In this document: piece after piece, positions 25,334 through 34,556 of the stretch | Layout of the letters: every line of letters starts with the position of its first letter | Position numbering within the stretch: position 1 is the first letter of the stretch | Assembly: GCA_964457455.1 (NCBI GenBank) | Contig: CAYWJN010000001.1 | Location: 70,619 to 134,618 of the forward strand | DNA: 64,000 nucleotides | Source: JABMPU01 sp964457455 | GTDB lineage: Bacteria > Cloacimonadota > Cloacimonadia > Cloacimonadales > TCS61 | Reading direction: 5' to 3' | Notes under the pieces: generated by a model | Database searches by the model: none | Told to the model about the DNA's origin: nothing | Seen by the model: only the letters and a program-made list of their open reading frames with translations | Made by a program: the position numbers and the translations under genes

Positions 25334-25449
25334 TGAAATTTTTGAACAAAAAAAAAGAAGGTCCCTATACATTTGCTATAATAACAAATACAAATGCAAA
25401 AAAATGTTGGGATATAGAGGGCTTTAGCTCTCAAGATTATGTAAAGTAG
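25333..25449 (+). CDS. Small hypothetical protein, 38 aa
   Basis: Starts in the TGATG overlap. Lys-rich N-terminus, then YTFAIITNTNAKKCWDIEGF. Unknown function. Confidence 0.4.
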   Translation: MKFLNKKKEGPYTFAIITNTNAKKCWDIEGFSSQDYVK

Positions 25450-25456
25450 GAGATAT

Positions 25457-25705
25457 ATGATAAAAATAGCAGACTGTGGAGCAAGGAGCTCCAATATTCA
25501 GTCAATTTATTATGATGAAAAAAAAGAAATGATGGAAATAGTGTTTAAAGGAAAAACAAGAACAACAACTTATCAATACAGCGGAGTTCCCAAAAAAGTG
25601 GTTACAGATATTATTCAAACCCACCAAAAGCCTTACTTCAGTTACGGAAGATGGGTAAGGACTAATATTCAGAACAAAAGATATTCTTACAAAAAAGTAT
25701 CATAA
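25457..25705 (+). CDS. KTSC-domain protein, 82 aa
   Basis: SSNIQSIYYDEKKEMMEIVF, then TYQYSGVPKKVV and PYFSYGRWVR follow the KTSC domain pattern, a small domain found alone or attached to phage and bacterial nucleic-acid proteins. Exact role unknown. Confidence 0.7.
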   Translation: MIKIADCGARSSNIQSIYYDEKKEMMEIVFKGKTRTTTYQYSGVPKKVVTDIIQTHQKPYFSYGRWVRTNIQNKRYSYKKVS

Positions 25706-25715
25706 GGAGAGAGAA

Positions 25716-25850
25716 CTGAACAAAATTCTCAGGGCAGGATTGATAGCAATTATCACAACGGCTATCAGTGAATTAACATCAAGACTGATGAAAATTTTAG
25801 CACCGGAAGAGAGCAAGCAACAACCTTCCGGGAAAAAAGACGATAAGTAA
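25716..25850 (+). CDS. Small membrane-associated protein, 44 aa (CTG start)
   Basis: AAGGAGAG stands 5 nt before CTG, with no ATG/GTG/TTG nearby, so initiation at CTG is likely. Hydrophobic helix ILRAGLIAIITTAISEL followed by a charged tail. Confidence 0.45.
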   Translation: MNKILRAGLIAIITTAISELTSRLMKILAPEESKQQPSGKKDDK

Positions 25851-25862
25851 TAGGAGATAAAG

Positions 25863-26108
25863 ATGAAACACCTACTATTGTACCTAGACAATGAAACGGA
25901 AAGTAGTCAGGTTATTAATTATTTTAAGAGTGAAGGCGAGGAATATACTGCATTTTATGTATTCGACGGAAATTATCCAGAAGGTATAGATAGAATCCCA
26001 ACCATCATTGGGATGGAAAATGGTGAAATCAAGAGAAAAATAAAGGGTTACAAATTAGGGTGGATTTTGAGATTAAGGAAATGGCTCAATGAAAAGATGC
26101 CAAAATGA
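25863..26108 (+). CDS. Thioredoxin/glutaredoxin-fold protein lacking the redox Cys, 81 aa
   Basis: LLLYLDN strand, helix, then RIPTIIGMENGEIKRKIKGY with the cis-Pro typical of thioredoxin folds, but no CxxC motif. Probably a non-catalytic member. Overlaps the next gene. Confidence 0.5.
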   Translation: MKHLLLYLDNETESSQVINYFKSEGEEYTAFYVFDGNYPEGIDRIPTIIGMENGEIKRKIKGYKLGWILRLRKWLNEKMPK

Positions 26109-26481
26109 ATTAATGCCGATGAGGATAGAGGCGTGTAGTATCTGCATGTCTAAATTCTCATGCGGCAGATTCCGAAAATGGTATCAGCGGAATAGAGATG
26201 ATTATATTAAGTTTGTAACCATTCAGGTTGCCAAACATCCAGAAAAATATGAAATAGGAGTAGTGTTTATGAGTACAAGAGTGCCAAAAACGTATTTGAT
26301 AGTAGAGGGAGACAAAATTACGGGTGAAATGTCTGAAACGGACATTAAGGACACGAAGAAGATTGGAAAAATACCAAAAAAGGCTATCCTGCGTGAAACA
26401 ACGCAGTGGCAATATGAACCAATAATAACTGTAAAATTGAAAAAGAACAAAGCTAAACCAATAAAGGTTGGTAAAAAATGA
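26089..26481 (+). CDS. Hypothetical protein, 130 aa
   Basis: N-terminal cysteines (CSICMSKFSC, ~16-25) may bind metal. The middle has VVFMSTRVPKTYLIVEG, the end is basic. A later ATG (26113) would avoid the overlap. Confidence 0.5.
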   Translation: MKRCQNELMPMRIEACSICMSKFSCGRFRKWYQRNRDDYIKFVTIQVAKHPEKYEIGVVFMSTRVPKTYLIVEGDKITGEMSETDIKDTKKIGKIPKKAILRETTQWQYEPIITVKLKKNKAKPIKVGKK

Positions 26482-26744
26482 CAAAAGCAGAGACATTATT
26501 GAAAGAAATATTGGAACAATCAGACAATTTGAATTCAGCGAAGGAAAAAATTAAGAAATATTTTCTTGAAAGAAGGGAAAAGGCAGTATGGACATTCCGC
26601 GACATTAAAACGATAGCATGGATGCGTGGTATTAATGTAGGGAATGATGATATTATAAAAATAGCGAAACAACGACACTGCAGAATAGAAGTATCTTGGG
26701 ATGATATGATTAATATAATAAATAAAATAAAAAAAAAGACTTGA
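26478..26744 (+). CDS. Hypothetical helical protein, 88 aa
   Basis: ATGA overlap with the previous stop. Helical, basic; ends in a Lys tract. No domain recognised. Confidence 0.55.
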   Translation: MTKAETLLKEILEQSDNLNSAKEKIKKYFLERREKAVWTFRDIKTIAWMRGINVGNDDIIKIAKQRHCRIEVSWDDMINIINKIKKKT

Positions 26745-26805
26745 CAGGATTCCGTGTTTAAGATGTGGGGTGTTAATAGTTTATTTAATATTAACAGGGG
26801 GAACC

Positions 26806-27000
26806 ATGACAGGATCCGACGTTAAGGCAGAATTAGCTAGACACAATATTACTATTAAGCAACTTGCCATAGAAATAGAATGTAATGATCATATTTTAAG
26901 GCAAGTGCTGAATGGTGACAAACATCTCCGAAAGGCTGAAAATTTTCTAAATAAAATAAAGGAAAACAATGAAAAATCCTTTGACGAACAAATCGGATAG
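26806..27000 (+). CDS. Small helix-turn-helix protein, 64 aa
   Basis: AGGGGGA site before ATG. TGSDVKAELARHNITIKQLA then IEIECNDHILRQVLNG fits a Cro/XRE-type HTH. A TTGACA stands upstream at 26748-26753. It overlaps the replication gene and may regulate it. Confidence 0.5.
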   Translation: MTGSDVKAELARHNITIKQLAIEIECNDHILRQVLNGDKHLRKAENFLNKIKENNEKSFDEQIG

Positions 27001-28210
27001 TAGACCTTCATTTGCCTTCTATTATAAAGATTGGTTATCTAAAGCATCATTGTCTTTGTGCTCACTGGCATCTCAAGGATTGTGGATAAGAATGTGTTGT
27101 TATATGTGGCCAGCAAAAAATAGGGGATGTTTACAAATAGAAGGGAAGAAGATGACTGTTGAGGAATTGGCGGGTATTGTTGCAAAACCTGTTGATATTG
27201 TCAAAAAGTGCGTAAAAGAATTGGAAGAAAGAGGGGTATTCTCAAGGTTTAAAGACGGAACAATCTATAACCGCAAAATGTATAGAGAGTCTGCACAAGA
27301 TAAAAAAATAAAGTTCTCCCAAAAGAAGGGTGCATTTATATCTAATATGTTGAGGGGGCACTCTGTATCCTTGCACGATGCTCTGGATCTTGGGATTCCA
27401 ATAGAATTATTAGACGCAATAGGTGTTGATATCAAGGAAACTCAACAGGAATTGTTTAAAAAACCAAATGAAGAACTTGAGGAAAATAATAAAGGTGAAG
27501 TGGGCACGGCCACGGATAAAAAAGGGAAAACAACCATATGCCCACGCATAAATGCCCAGCAAATATTATCGCCCCCACCATCGCTTACACCAAATAAACA
27601 GGTGCAATCGAATGTCGCTCCAAACAAGGTGGGCACGAGGCTGGACAATGCAGTGATAAACGCCATTGGTGATATATTGGCCGAAAGGGCAAAAGATGGC
27701 AACCTAACGCTCAAAATATACGCTGAGCATAAAGGCCATCATCGCTATGCAGACGCTATTGCTATTGCTTTTCCATTTTCTATTGCTTCTTCAAAGAATA
27801 ACTATATACTGGCGACTGAAAAATTTTGGAAGGAAATTGAACTAATTTCTCTCGAAGATAAAGCAGACATAATCCGAATATGTTATTGGAAAGTAACGGG
27901 GAAGCGAGGAAGAAGATATAGGAATATAAAATATTTGGCAACCCACACAACAAAGAAACCCTGGTTAAAAATATATACATTTAAGCAGATAATTGAATCA
28001 ATTGAATTATATTTCACCCAAAATAAAGGTCAAATATCAAGAGGATATAGTTTTGATCCTAACAACTTTTTTTCAATCAATACTCCGGAATTTATGGATT
28101 ATCTGCAGAATAAAGAAAAAAAACGAGCTTTAATTGCAGATAAAAAAGTGAAAAATTTACAAAAAACAGAACAATTTAGAAAATATAAAGGACATGATGA
28201 AAAATATTAA
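26969..28210 (+). CDS. Phage replication initiation-like protein, 413 aa
   Basis: The N-terminal ~110 residues (SFAFYYKDWLSKASLSLCS, then ASQGLWIRMCCYMW, with a winged-helix-like MTVEELAGIVAKPVDIVKKC) match the start of phage replication proteins that precede DnaC-like loaders. The C-terminal half has a Lys/Arg-rich helical part. Followed by a DnaC-like gene with a short overlap, the usual order of such replication modules. Confidence 0.7.
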   Translation: MKNPLTNKSDSRPSFAFYYKDWLSKASLSLCSLASQGLWIRMCCYMWPAKNRGCLQIEGKKMTVEELAGIVAKPVDIVKKCVKELEERGVFSRFKDGTIYNRKMYRESAQDKKIKFSQKKGAFISNMLRGHSVSLHDALDLGIPIELLDAIGVDIKETQQELFKKPNEELEENNKGEVGTATDKKGKTTICPRINAQQILSPPPSLTPNKQVQSNVAPNKVGTRLDNAVINAIGDILAERAKDGNLTLKIYAEHKGHHRYADAIAIAFPFSIASSKNNYILATEKFWKEIELISLEDKADIIRICYWKVTGKRGRRYRNIKYLATHTTKKPWLKIYTFKQIIESIELYFTQNKGQISRGYSFDPNNFFSINTPEFMDYLQNKEKKRALIADKKVKNLQKTEQFRKYKGHDEKY

Positions 28211-28910
28211 AAAGAAGAAACGATTAGACAGTATTTCCAGCAAAATAATTAAGAATGCCATGGGGAGGATATTGCCTAATGGCGCTTATGGGAGGTGTGG
28301 TGAATGCCATAAAATTATAGAAACCGAGAAAGAGTATGAGTCCACAAACGGTTTATGTAAAAATTGTTACAAAAAGGCTCAAGAGCGATTGAAGAAAGAG
28401 ATGGAATCCCATTATAGACGAATGATTAAAGGACTGCCGGAGGAATATTTGAAATTTTGGTGGAAACCAGCACACAAAGATATGCATAAAAGTATGTTTA
28501 TTTACGGAGAAACAAACACAGGGAAAACAATTCATGCTACGAGCATTCTTAGATATCGTTGGAAAATCGGGTTGCCAGGTAAATTTATTAATTTCCCTGA
28601 ATTAGTTGATAATCTCCGGCATAATTACAGGGATTATCATTATACGATGATGAATGTTATAAATTGCGAAGGATGTTTAGTCCTTGATGAATTTGGTGGA
28701 GTAGTAGAAACAAATGAACACACTATTAAGGTTGCTAATATAATTTCAAATCATAGATCCGCGAAAAAACTACAAACTATCTATACGAGCAATTGGTCTC
28801 CTGAAGAAATTGCAGAACTTCTAGACCCAAGGGTAGCCAGCAGGATAGTGCGATTGTGCAGGAGCGATAATATTATCAGAAAAACAAAGGTCTATGATAT
28901 AGGTGAATAG
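28194..28910 (+). CDS. DnaC-like helicase loader (AAA+ ATPase), 238 aa
   Basis: N-terminal zinc ribbon (CGECHKII, CKNCYKK), Walker A GETNTGKT (~104-111), Walker B CLVLDEFGG (~160), and a sensor-like IYTSNWS followed by an Arg-rich DPRVASRIVRLC. This is the DnaC/IstB family pattern; it should deliver a replicative helicase to phage DNA. No DnaB-type helicase is in this window, so it may use the host one. Confidence 0.85.
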   Translation: MMKNIKKKKRLDSISSKIIKNAMGRILPNGAYGRCGECHKIIETEKEYESTNGLCKNCYKKAQERLKKEMESHYRRMIKGLPEEYLKFWWKPAHKDMHKSMFIYGETNTGKTIHATSILRYRWKIGLPGKFINFPELVDNLRHNYRDYHYTMMNVINCEGCLVLDEFGGVVETNEHTIKVANIISNHRSAKKLQTIYTSNWSPEEIAELLDPRVASRIVRLCRSDNIIRKTKVYDIGE

Positions 28911-28911
28911 A

Positions 28912-29343
28912 ATGATATGGTATGGATATATGTACAGGAATAAGGCTATTAGATTAATATACCATTTGGCAGAAAAACATGGGAAAGGATATAATGCTCT
29001 GCACGAGGATTTGAAAAGATGGGGACATATCCACCTATCTCATTGTTCGCCTGAAGAACTTCAAATTATTGCAGCAAAATATGATGGAAAAATCAAAGTA
29101 AAAGAAGAATCTATTATATTGGCAATAAAATGTCGTGCAGAAGAAGCGGGTATAACAGGGGAGGGGATAACCGCCATAGTTGTAGAACGATTTGGAGCGG
29201 ACAACTTGTATGAATTACTGAAAGATCAGCACTATCGACGTATAAGAGGACTTTTTAAGGTTATTAAGTATATTAAGGAAAAAAACTTGACAAAACTCAA
29301 GGAAAGTAAGAATAAAAAAAGCAAAGGAGAAGTAAATGAATAG
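28912..29343 (+). CDS. Hypothetical protein of the replication module, 143 aa
   Basis: ATG with AGGTG upstream, overlapping the loader region. Helical; KAIRLIYHLAEKHGKGYNAL then LSHCSPEELQIIAAK somewhat resembles GemA/DUF1018 phage regulators, but not convincingly. Confidence 0.5.
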   Translation: MIWYGYMYRNKAIRLIYHLAEKHGKGYNALHEDLKRWGHIHLSHCSPEELQIIAAKYDGKIKVKEESIILAIKCRAEEAGITGEGITAIVVERFGADNLYELLKDQHYRRIRGLFKVIKYIKEKNLTKLKESKNKKSKGEVNE

Positions 29344-29638
29344 AGATGAAATAGTAAAAGGTCTTCCGGGCATTAAAAATAGTGACCTTGAAAAAATTAT
29401 AGAAGAATGCAACAAGGTTATTGCAAAACGAAAAAGCTTGCAAGCGAGAAGGGGAGATTTAGTAAAAGTTGATTTTTCAAATAATAATATGCATCAAAAA
29501 TATAGCGGGAAATGGCTAACAATAGTCAATAGAAGTGAAGGGGGAATAAAAGTAGAAATCCCCAACCAGCAAAGACGACCTTACGAACTTCGCGTATCAG
29601 TTGATAATATTATTGATATAAAAAAGAAAGGAGACTAA
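29336..29638 (+). CDS. Hypothetical protein, 100 aa
   Basis: Overlaps the previous gene by 8 nt. N-terminal helices, then a beta-rich end (DLVKVDFSNNNMHQKYSGKW, LTIVNRS) like a small SH3-type barrel. No family assigned. Confidence 0.55.
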   Translation: MNRDEIVKGLPGIKNSDLEKIIEECNKVIAKRKSLQARRGDLVKVDFSNNNMHQKYSGKWLTIVNRSEGGIKVEIPNQQRRPYELRVSVDNIIDIKKKGD

Positions 29639-29641
29639 TAA

Positions 29642-30574
29642 TTGGAAGTACAAACCAGTGTAAAATTCGTAGAGGGGAGCGCAGAGTTAACATCAATACC
29701 TGGGTTTCTGAACGAAATATTAGACAAGAGTAAAGAAGAAATAGGGAAAATAGAAATTGCAGCATCTGATTCTGTGGTAATAACCCCAATATCTCTTGAA
29801 TATATTAGAGGACTACTTATATCTTCTGATAATCGGATTAAAGTAGAAGTTGATCCAGGCGGGGGATATGAAGAAAGAGGTAGAGGTTCAAAAATATTGA
29901 TTAATGAATTGAATGCCCCCAATATAAAATTAACTAATTTAGACAAAGAAATTGATAGGGCGGAGATATTAACAGTTGATGTATCGGGTGGCGATGATAT
30001 TATTACTATAGATAATTGGGATGATTATACAAATTACACTTATTCAAAATTGATTGGAACAGTAATAGAGGGCCCTTTTAATCTGACTGGAGCGAGATTT
30101 GTTTTTAATATATACAGCCATACTAATATTATCGTTGAACTTGGGGAAATTAGCGGTGACACACCTGATGATAGAGCTGCCACTGCCGCATTGGAGATAG
30201 AAGCAGATATAAATGATCAGCTTGGTTTTGAAGCTGTTGAAGTTGCGTATGATACGGTAAATAATTATTTTACTGTAACAGCAAAACGTTCTGGTGCTGA
30301 ATTAATAGAATTTTCGAACAATGTTGCTGGTTGTGATCAACTCTACATAGGCATGAGTAATCCTACTCTACGATATGGAACAGATGACTATACTGGTAAA
30401 ATGATTGAAATATTAACGGGAGATGACGCTGGCAGCACATACGAAATAAAAGCAATATCGGGTAATCAGATAACAATCGATGGAGATTTTGCCTCGGAAC
30501 CAGCGGCCGGCGATAAAATAAGAATATACGATCCAGAAGAAGACTGTGAAGTCGATGTCGTTATGTGGAGATAA
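29642..30574 (+). CDS. Probable virion protein, 310 aa (TTG start)
   Basis: GAAAGGAGAC before TTG. Beta-rich with Asn/Thr/Gly-rich stretches and a repeated GDDAGSTYEIKAISGNQITI type barrel near the C-terminus, as in phage tail or fibre-associated proteins. First of the structural/lysis genes. No catalytic motif. Confidence 0.5.
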   Translation: MEVQTSVKFVEGSAELTSIPGFLNEILDKSKEEIGKIEIAASDSVVITPISLEYIRGLLISSDNRIKVEVDPGGGYEERGRGSKILINELNAPNIKLTNLDKEIDRAEILTVDVSGGDDIITIDNWDDYTNYTYSKLIGTVIEGPFNLTGARFVFNIYSHTNIIVELGEISGDTPDDRAATAALEIEADINDQLGFEAVEVAYDTVNNYFTVTAKRSGAELIEFSNNVAGCDQLYIGMSNPTLRYGTDDYTGKMIEILTGDDAGSTYEIKAISGNQITIDGDFASEPAAGDKIRIYDPEEDCEVDVVMWR

Positions 30575-31113
30575 TGTTTACAGTAAATAATTTGGAAGAA
30601 GATAAAAGGTTAGATAATCTTGTTAAAAAGATATTGTCTCGGAATGAATTTTCTATTTTATCAGAATATGAAATCATGATAAGAATATTTTGGATAGAAA
30701 GTCTCCGAGGTGATTATATGAGTGAGATAAAAGCAACCACCCCGGCTGAACGATATTCTTTAGAATGTGATGTTATCATATTCTTATCTGCCGAGAAATT
30801 AGAAGGTTGGGGAGATAAAGATATTGAAACTGCAATCGCTCACCATATTATGCAGATTGAACCGCAATTTGTCGGAAGAGATGAAATGCCTAAAATTATA
30901 ATAAAAAAAGACTATTATCAGATATATTCTGACATTATTCAATATTATGGGAAAGGCACACAGATGTATAAACAATTGTTCGAAGCAATTGACAATTCCT
31001 CAGGGGGGCAAAAACATCATCAAAGAAGCACATATGATGACCATCGAGAACAGTTTGGTAGATTTCATCAAAGCGATAGAATCGCAAGGGGACAAAATGC
31101 AATACCGATGTAA
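30574..31113 (+). CDS. Hypothetical protein, 179 aa
   Basis: ATG in a TAATG overlap with GGAG upstream (a GTG 9 nt earlier is possible). Helical; its C-terminus (HHQRSTYDDHREQFGRFHQS) is polar and overlaps the endolysin gene start. Possibly a tail accessory protein by position. Confidence 0.55.
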   Translation: MFTVNNLEEDKRLDNLVKKILSRNEFSILSEYEIMIRIFWIESLRGDYMSEIKATTPAERYSLECDVIIFLSAEKLEGWGDKDIETAIAHHIMQIEPQFVGRDEMPKIIIKKDYYQIYSDIIQYYGKGTQMYKQLFEAIDNSSGGQKHHQRSTYDDHREQFGRFHQSDRIARGQNAIPM

Positions 31114-31609
31114 ATGGTTTAAACTATATGAACTTTTGCCGGAAAGCGAATATAGAAAATTAGCAGGAATCAAGAATTCTTGTGTCGTAAATATAAATTA
31201 TATTGTTGATCATAATTTGGAGCATATTGTAGCCCAAAATAAAGGATGGATGTATTTCAACCCATATCTACTGATGACAGCTGATACTATTCGTAAAACA
31301 TTTGGCCCAAGGGTTGTAAACGATTGGGCGTGGAGACCGGGAGATGTTAATGCCAATAATTTTAGAGGATGGAGACCTTTTGATTGCAAAGAGGGAGCAA
31401 TACTGTCTCCTCATAAGTTTGGCAGAGGACTGGACAGTGTTAGTGGCAAGAAAATTGGCATAGATGGCTACAATACTGAAAGGCAATACATTATTGAACA
31501 TTTGGACAGATTCCCGTATATTACTCGATTAGAAGCCAATATACCATGGCTGCATTATGATATTCATAACCATAATCGAGAACAATATGGGGACATATTG
31601 CTGATATAA
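31097..31609 (+). CDS. M15-family peptidase-like endolysin, 170 aa
   Basis: Contains SPHKFGRGLD (~104-113), the HxxxxxxxD zinc ligands of M15 D-Ala peptidases, and WLHYD (~151-155) with the second His. The fold start KWFKLYELLPE fits phage M15 proteins. The ATG at 31097 (AAGGGG upstream) is preferred; the open frame extends to 30947. Predicted to cut peptidoglycan cross-links for lysis or DNA entry. Confidence 0.72.
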   Translation: MQYRCKWFKLYELLPESEYRKLAGIKNSCVVNINYIVDHNLEHIVAQNKGWMYFNPYLLMTADTIRKTFGPRVVNDWAWRPGDVNANNFRGWRPFDCKEGAILSPHKFGRGLDSVSGKKIGIDGYNTERQYIIEHLDRFPYITRLEANIPWLHYDIHNHNREQYGDILLI

Positions 31610-32194
31610 ATGAAAATAACTAAAGAGTGGGCAATGCCAAACGGAAATACCTTTAACATAAAACCAATAAGAAACTTTGTAAAGAAGCACCTAAAACAAA
31701 ACATTAAGAGTATAGACCCTTTTGCAAACAACAATAAACTTGCAACGATTACAAATGATTTAGATCCAGAAATGGAAACGGACTATTGTATGGATGCCCT
31801 TGACTTCTTAAAACAGTTTGAAGATGAAAGCGTAGACCTTGTTTTGTTTGATCCTCCTTACAGCCCAAGGCAAGTAAGTGAGTGCTATAAAAAGTTGGGG
31901 AAGACTGTAAATATGCAAACAACACAAGCAAGTTTCTGGTCTAATATGAAAAAGGAAATAGCACGAATCACAAAGCCCAACGGTATTGTTTTATGCTTTG
32001 GTTGGAACTCACAAGGCATTGGAAAGACACGAGGTTTTAATATGGAAGAAATATTATTGGTTGCCCACGGCGGACACCATAACGACACTATATGCACGAT
32101 GGAACGTAAAGCGCAGACACTTTTTTGTATTAATGTTAAAACACATCTTCCTATGTCAGCAATAGGTGTTGACCAGTTGTTAGGCATTTTATAA
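31610..32194 (+). CDS. DNA adenine methyltransferase, 194 aa
   Basis: Catalytic DPPYS (~81-85) preceded by VDLVLF; the SAM-binding part is less obvious (SIDPFANN near 36-43), and a KPNGIVLCFGWNS strand follows. Small phage-type N6-adenine methyltransferase. It abuts the endolysin and interrupts the structural cluster, suggesting insertion as a moron. Likely protects phage DNA from restriction. Confidence 0.8.
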   Translation: MKITKEWAMPNGNTFNIKPIRNFVKKHLKQNIKSIDPFANNNKLATITNDLDPEMETDYCMDALDFLKQFEDESVDLVLFDPPYSPRQVSECYKKLGKTVNMQTTQASFWSNMKKEIARITKPNGIVLCFGWNSQGIGKTRGFNMEEILLVAHGGHHNDTICTMERKAQTLFCINVKTHLPMSAIGVDQLLGIL

Positions 32195-32228
32195 GAACTA
32201 GAGGAAATTAAAGAAAAACGGGGTAAAA

Positions 32229-32435
32229 ATGAAAATAAAAATTTATAGTATTACGAGAAGGGTGCTGATGATAATAGCGCTGTCATGTGTGGCTATGTCT
32301 TTCGTTATGGCTGTTGCAACGCCTATGGATAAAGACTTGTCACTGTGGGTAGTTATATTATTTTTGGCAGGTTTTGTATTTAGTATAGGTCGCTACATAT
32401 TTAAAAAAATATTTGGGAATACAATTGAAAAATAA
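32229..32435 (+). CDS. Small membrane protein, 68 aa
   Basis: Two transmembrane helices (VLMIIALSCVAMSFVMAVA and LWVVILFLAGFVFSIG) with a basic C-terminus; topology and place after the endolysin would suit a holin-type protein. This is inferred from context. Confidence 0.5.
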   Translation: MKIKIYSITRRVLMIIALSCVAMSFVMAVATPMDKDLSLWVVILFLAGFVFSIGRYIFKKIFGNTIEK

Positions 32436-32595
32436 ATCCTCCTTAACGACACGGGTGGCGGAGGCAAAGGGGGGTCTTATTAAATACGGGACCCCCCCGG
32501 AAGAAGTTCACCCAAACGCGATAGGCAAGAGAGGACATGATGAAGTTAGTAAAGGTCGCAAAGGCTTACATAAACCCCAAAAGCACAAAAGGTAA
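32413..32595 (+). CDS. Possible small basic protein, 60 aa
   Basis: TTG start and very basic C-terminus (GRKGLHKPQKHKR). It overlaps the spike gene by 59 nt in another frame and contains the GGGGGGTC hairpin, so it may be spurious. Confidence 0.3.
   Translation: MGIQLKNKSSLTTRVAEAKGGLIKYGTPPEEVHPNAIGKRGHDEVSKGRKGLHKPQKHKR
32469..32497 (+). other. G/C-rich hairpin upstream of the spike gene
   Basis: Perfect 8-bp stem GGGGGGTC/GACCCCCC with a 13-nt loop in AT-rich surroundings. No U-tract follows, so not a classical terminator; it may reduce read-through or stabilise the spike mRNA. Confidence 0.45.
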
Positions 32596-33589
32596 TTACT
32601 CAGCCACCGATGCTGAAACGGGCCGAATATATAAACCTGTATATTTTTCATTTCCATCTGATGATATTGTGATACAGCCACATATTGGGCAAGTATGTCT
32701 ACTTATGGAGATGTCTGGAGGATATTATTGCCTTGGATATTTCACGAGATCACAACATCTTTATAAAAATCAAATAATTCTCGTTGATGGGGAGACATTG
32801 TTCAAAGCGGGAGAATCCCGGGGTGTCATAATATCTCCAACTGGGACAGTAGGGATATATTCGATTCGACGAAAAGCAGATGGTTCTTTGACCCGTATTC
32901 CTAAAATAGAATATAATGAAAATGATGAATTATTGTTGGAATTTAGTTCGGTTGTTGCCAGTATGTTCGGGGCGGCCAGCCATGGGAACATTGCTTTAGA
33001 AAAAATGGAAGCCGGCGGATATAGATATAAATTTGCTGGAAAGACGAACCAGTCCGACGGATCTCCGAGATTTAGTTTTGAAATCATACAGGGAACGACC
33101 GGACCAATGTTTGACATTAAGGTAGACAATGTTCCATCTGCTATCAATCCGGCACCTTTGCCCGGCTCATTTTCACCATTAACGACAACACATCTTAAAA
33201 TAGGTTCCCAGGGAACATCGCCAGCTTCAAAAATGTTGGATATGGTTATCAATAATTTATTTAATCTGAATGTCACAAGAGATGGGACACTGTCAGTGGA
33301 TATAAATAATTTGGCCAATCTCAAGATGGATACAACGGGGCAGGTTATTGTTCGTTCCGGAGTTGGTAATCAAATAGTTTTCAGGATGTCTCCTGATGGA
33401 AAATTCGAGATAGGAACATCGGGTGCCAAATTAATGCAGATAATAATAGCCTTCCTTGGAATATTTATTAATCATACTCATATGACTGGAGCGGGAGTGA
33501 GTAGTGTGCCCATAAGTCCAGATATATCTGCTGCGACGGCAGAGAAATCTAAATCTCAACACCTAGCTGGTTCAATAACGGGGACCTAA
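32537..33589 (+). CDS. Baseplate spike-like protein, 350 aa
   Basis: OB-fold-like N-terminus (PSDDIVIQPHIGQVCLLM, GGYYCLGYFTR), a long beta-rich shaft with repeated short strands (NVTRDGTLSVDINNLANLKM), and a C-terminal HTH motif (INHTHMTGAG, ~311) followed by a VPISPDI end, as in membrane-piercing spikes where HxH binds iron. Suggests a contractile-tail puncturing device. Confidence 0.65.
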   Translation: MMKLVKVAKAYINPKSTKGNYSATDAETGRIYKPVYFSFPSDDIVIQPHIGQVCLLMEMSGGYYCLGYFTRSQHLYKNQIILVDGETLFKAGESRGVIISPTGTVGIYSIRRKADGSLTRIPKIEYNENDELLLEFSSVVASMFGAASHGNIALEKMEAGGYRYKFAGKTNQSDGSPRFSFEIIQGTTGPMFDIKVDNVPSAINPAPLPGSFSPLTTTHLKIGSQGTSPASKMLDMVINNLFNLNVTRDGTLSVDINNLANLKMDTTGQVIVRSGVGNQIVFRMSPDGKFEIGTSGAKLMQIIIAFLGIFINHTHMTGAGVSSVPISPDISAATAEKSKSQHLAGSITGT

Positions 33590-34132
33590 ATGGCAGCAAA
33601 TTGGCCGGAATTTATTATTTCTTTAACTAATTTATTTCAAGAATATGCTACTGATTACGAGGCTGCCGCAGAAATGATAGTTGATGTTTACCATAATACA
33701 GTGATGGACGCTAGAACAATATATACTAATAACGGGCTAATTGATACTGGAAATGCTCAATCATTCAAAAGCATATTAAAATTAAAAATGGGAATGGCAA
33801 TTCAGACTTATACTCCCGAGTCTTTATCCCGGCAACATTTTTCGAATGGTATTAACCAGGGAGTTGTAGCATATTGGACAGCGGCGCAACTAACTACTGC
33901 TTATCGATCATTGCCTCCTGCCCATATAAAATTTATTGGACCATGCATAGTAACTTTTCCGGGGATTTGTTCTTTTGCAGCGCCATTGCCGACGATGAAC
34001 CCGAATGAATTGCCTAGTCTTCTGGCTAATGCTTTTCAACAGCATTTAATGACTGTGCAGGGACTTCATACCCTAATAAGACCACCAACACCTGTTCCTC
34101 CCTACCCCTTGCCATGGGTAGGGATAGTGTAA
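33590..34132 (+). CDS. Probable virion protein, 180 aa
   Basis: Starts right after the spike stop. Helical N-terminus, then YWTAAQLTTAYRSLPP and a Pro-rich C-terminus (RPPTPVPPYPLPWVGIV). Unknown family; structural role inferred from its place. Confidence 0.55.
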   Translation: MAANWPEFIISLTNLFQEYATDYEAAAEMIVDVYHNTVMDARTIYTNNGLIDTGNAQSFKSILKLKMGMAIQTYTPESLSRQHFSNGINQGVVAYWTAAQLTTAYRSLPPAHIKFIGPCIVTFPGICSFAAPLPTMNPNELPSLLANAFQQHLMTVQGLHTLIRPPTPVPPYPLPWVGIV

Positions 34133-34153
34133 ATAAAGGAGATAAAAGAATTT

Positions 34154-34549
34154 ATGCCTCAATCTCAAACTTATGATCCACATGAAACCACAAACCGGTT
34201 GGCATTTGATGTTTTAAATACAGAGCTGTTAGATGCATTAATGGGATCTCTCCCAGAGGGAATACCCGCAAATGATATGGCGGAAATCGAAGCAGGATTC
34301 GAGGATTTCGCATCAGACATGTCAAATGCTATAAGGAAGTATATTAGGAGTATATGCCTTCACGCGTTCATTAAAAGAGAAGATTTTGTTATTGATAACC
34401 TTGATGGCCACAGTATGAGTATTTGTTCTTTCTTAAATTGGCCTGGTTTTGTAGATATTGGAAGTAATGGTAGTTATATAAATGTCAAGATGGATCTACC
34501 TAGAACACATGAAGATGGAATCTGGCGTCAATTATTTCCTCTGTCGTAG
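34154..34549 (+). CDS. Probable virion-cluster protein, 131 aa
   Basis: Preceded by AAAGGAGAT. Acidic and helical, with PEGIPANDMAEIEAGFEDFA. No family recognised. Last of the structural group. Confidence 0.5.
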   Translation: MPQSQTYDPHETTNRLAFDVLNTELLDALMGSLPEGIPANDMAEIEAGFEDFASDMSNAIRKYIRSICLHAFIKREDFVIDNLDGHSMSICSFLNWPGFVDIGSNGSYINVKMDLPRTHEDGIWRQLFPLS

Positions 34550-34556
34550 AATACTT

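Noticed and set aside
32140..32194. GTTAGGC at the end of the adenine methyltransferase as an attC core
   Set aside because: It lies inside the coding frame and no matching inverse core or inner helices were found.
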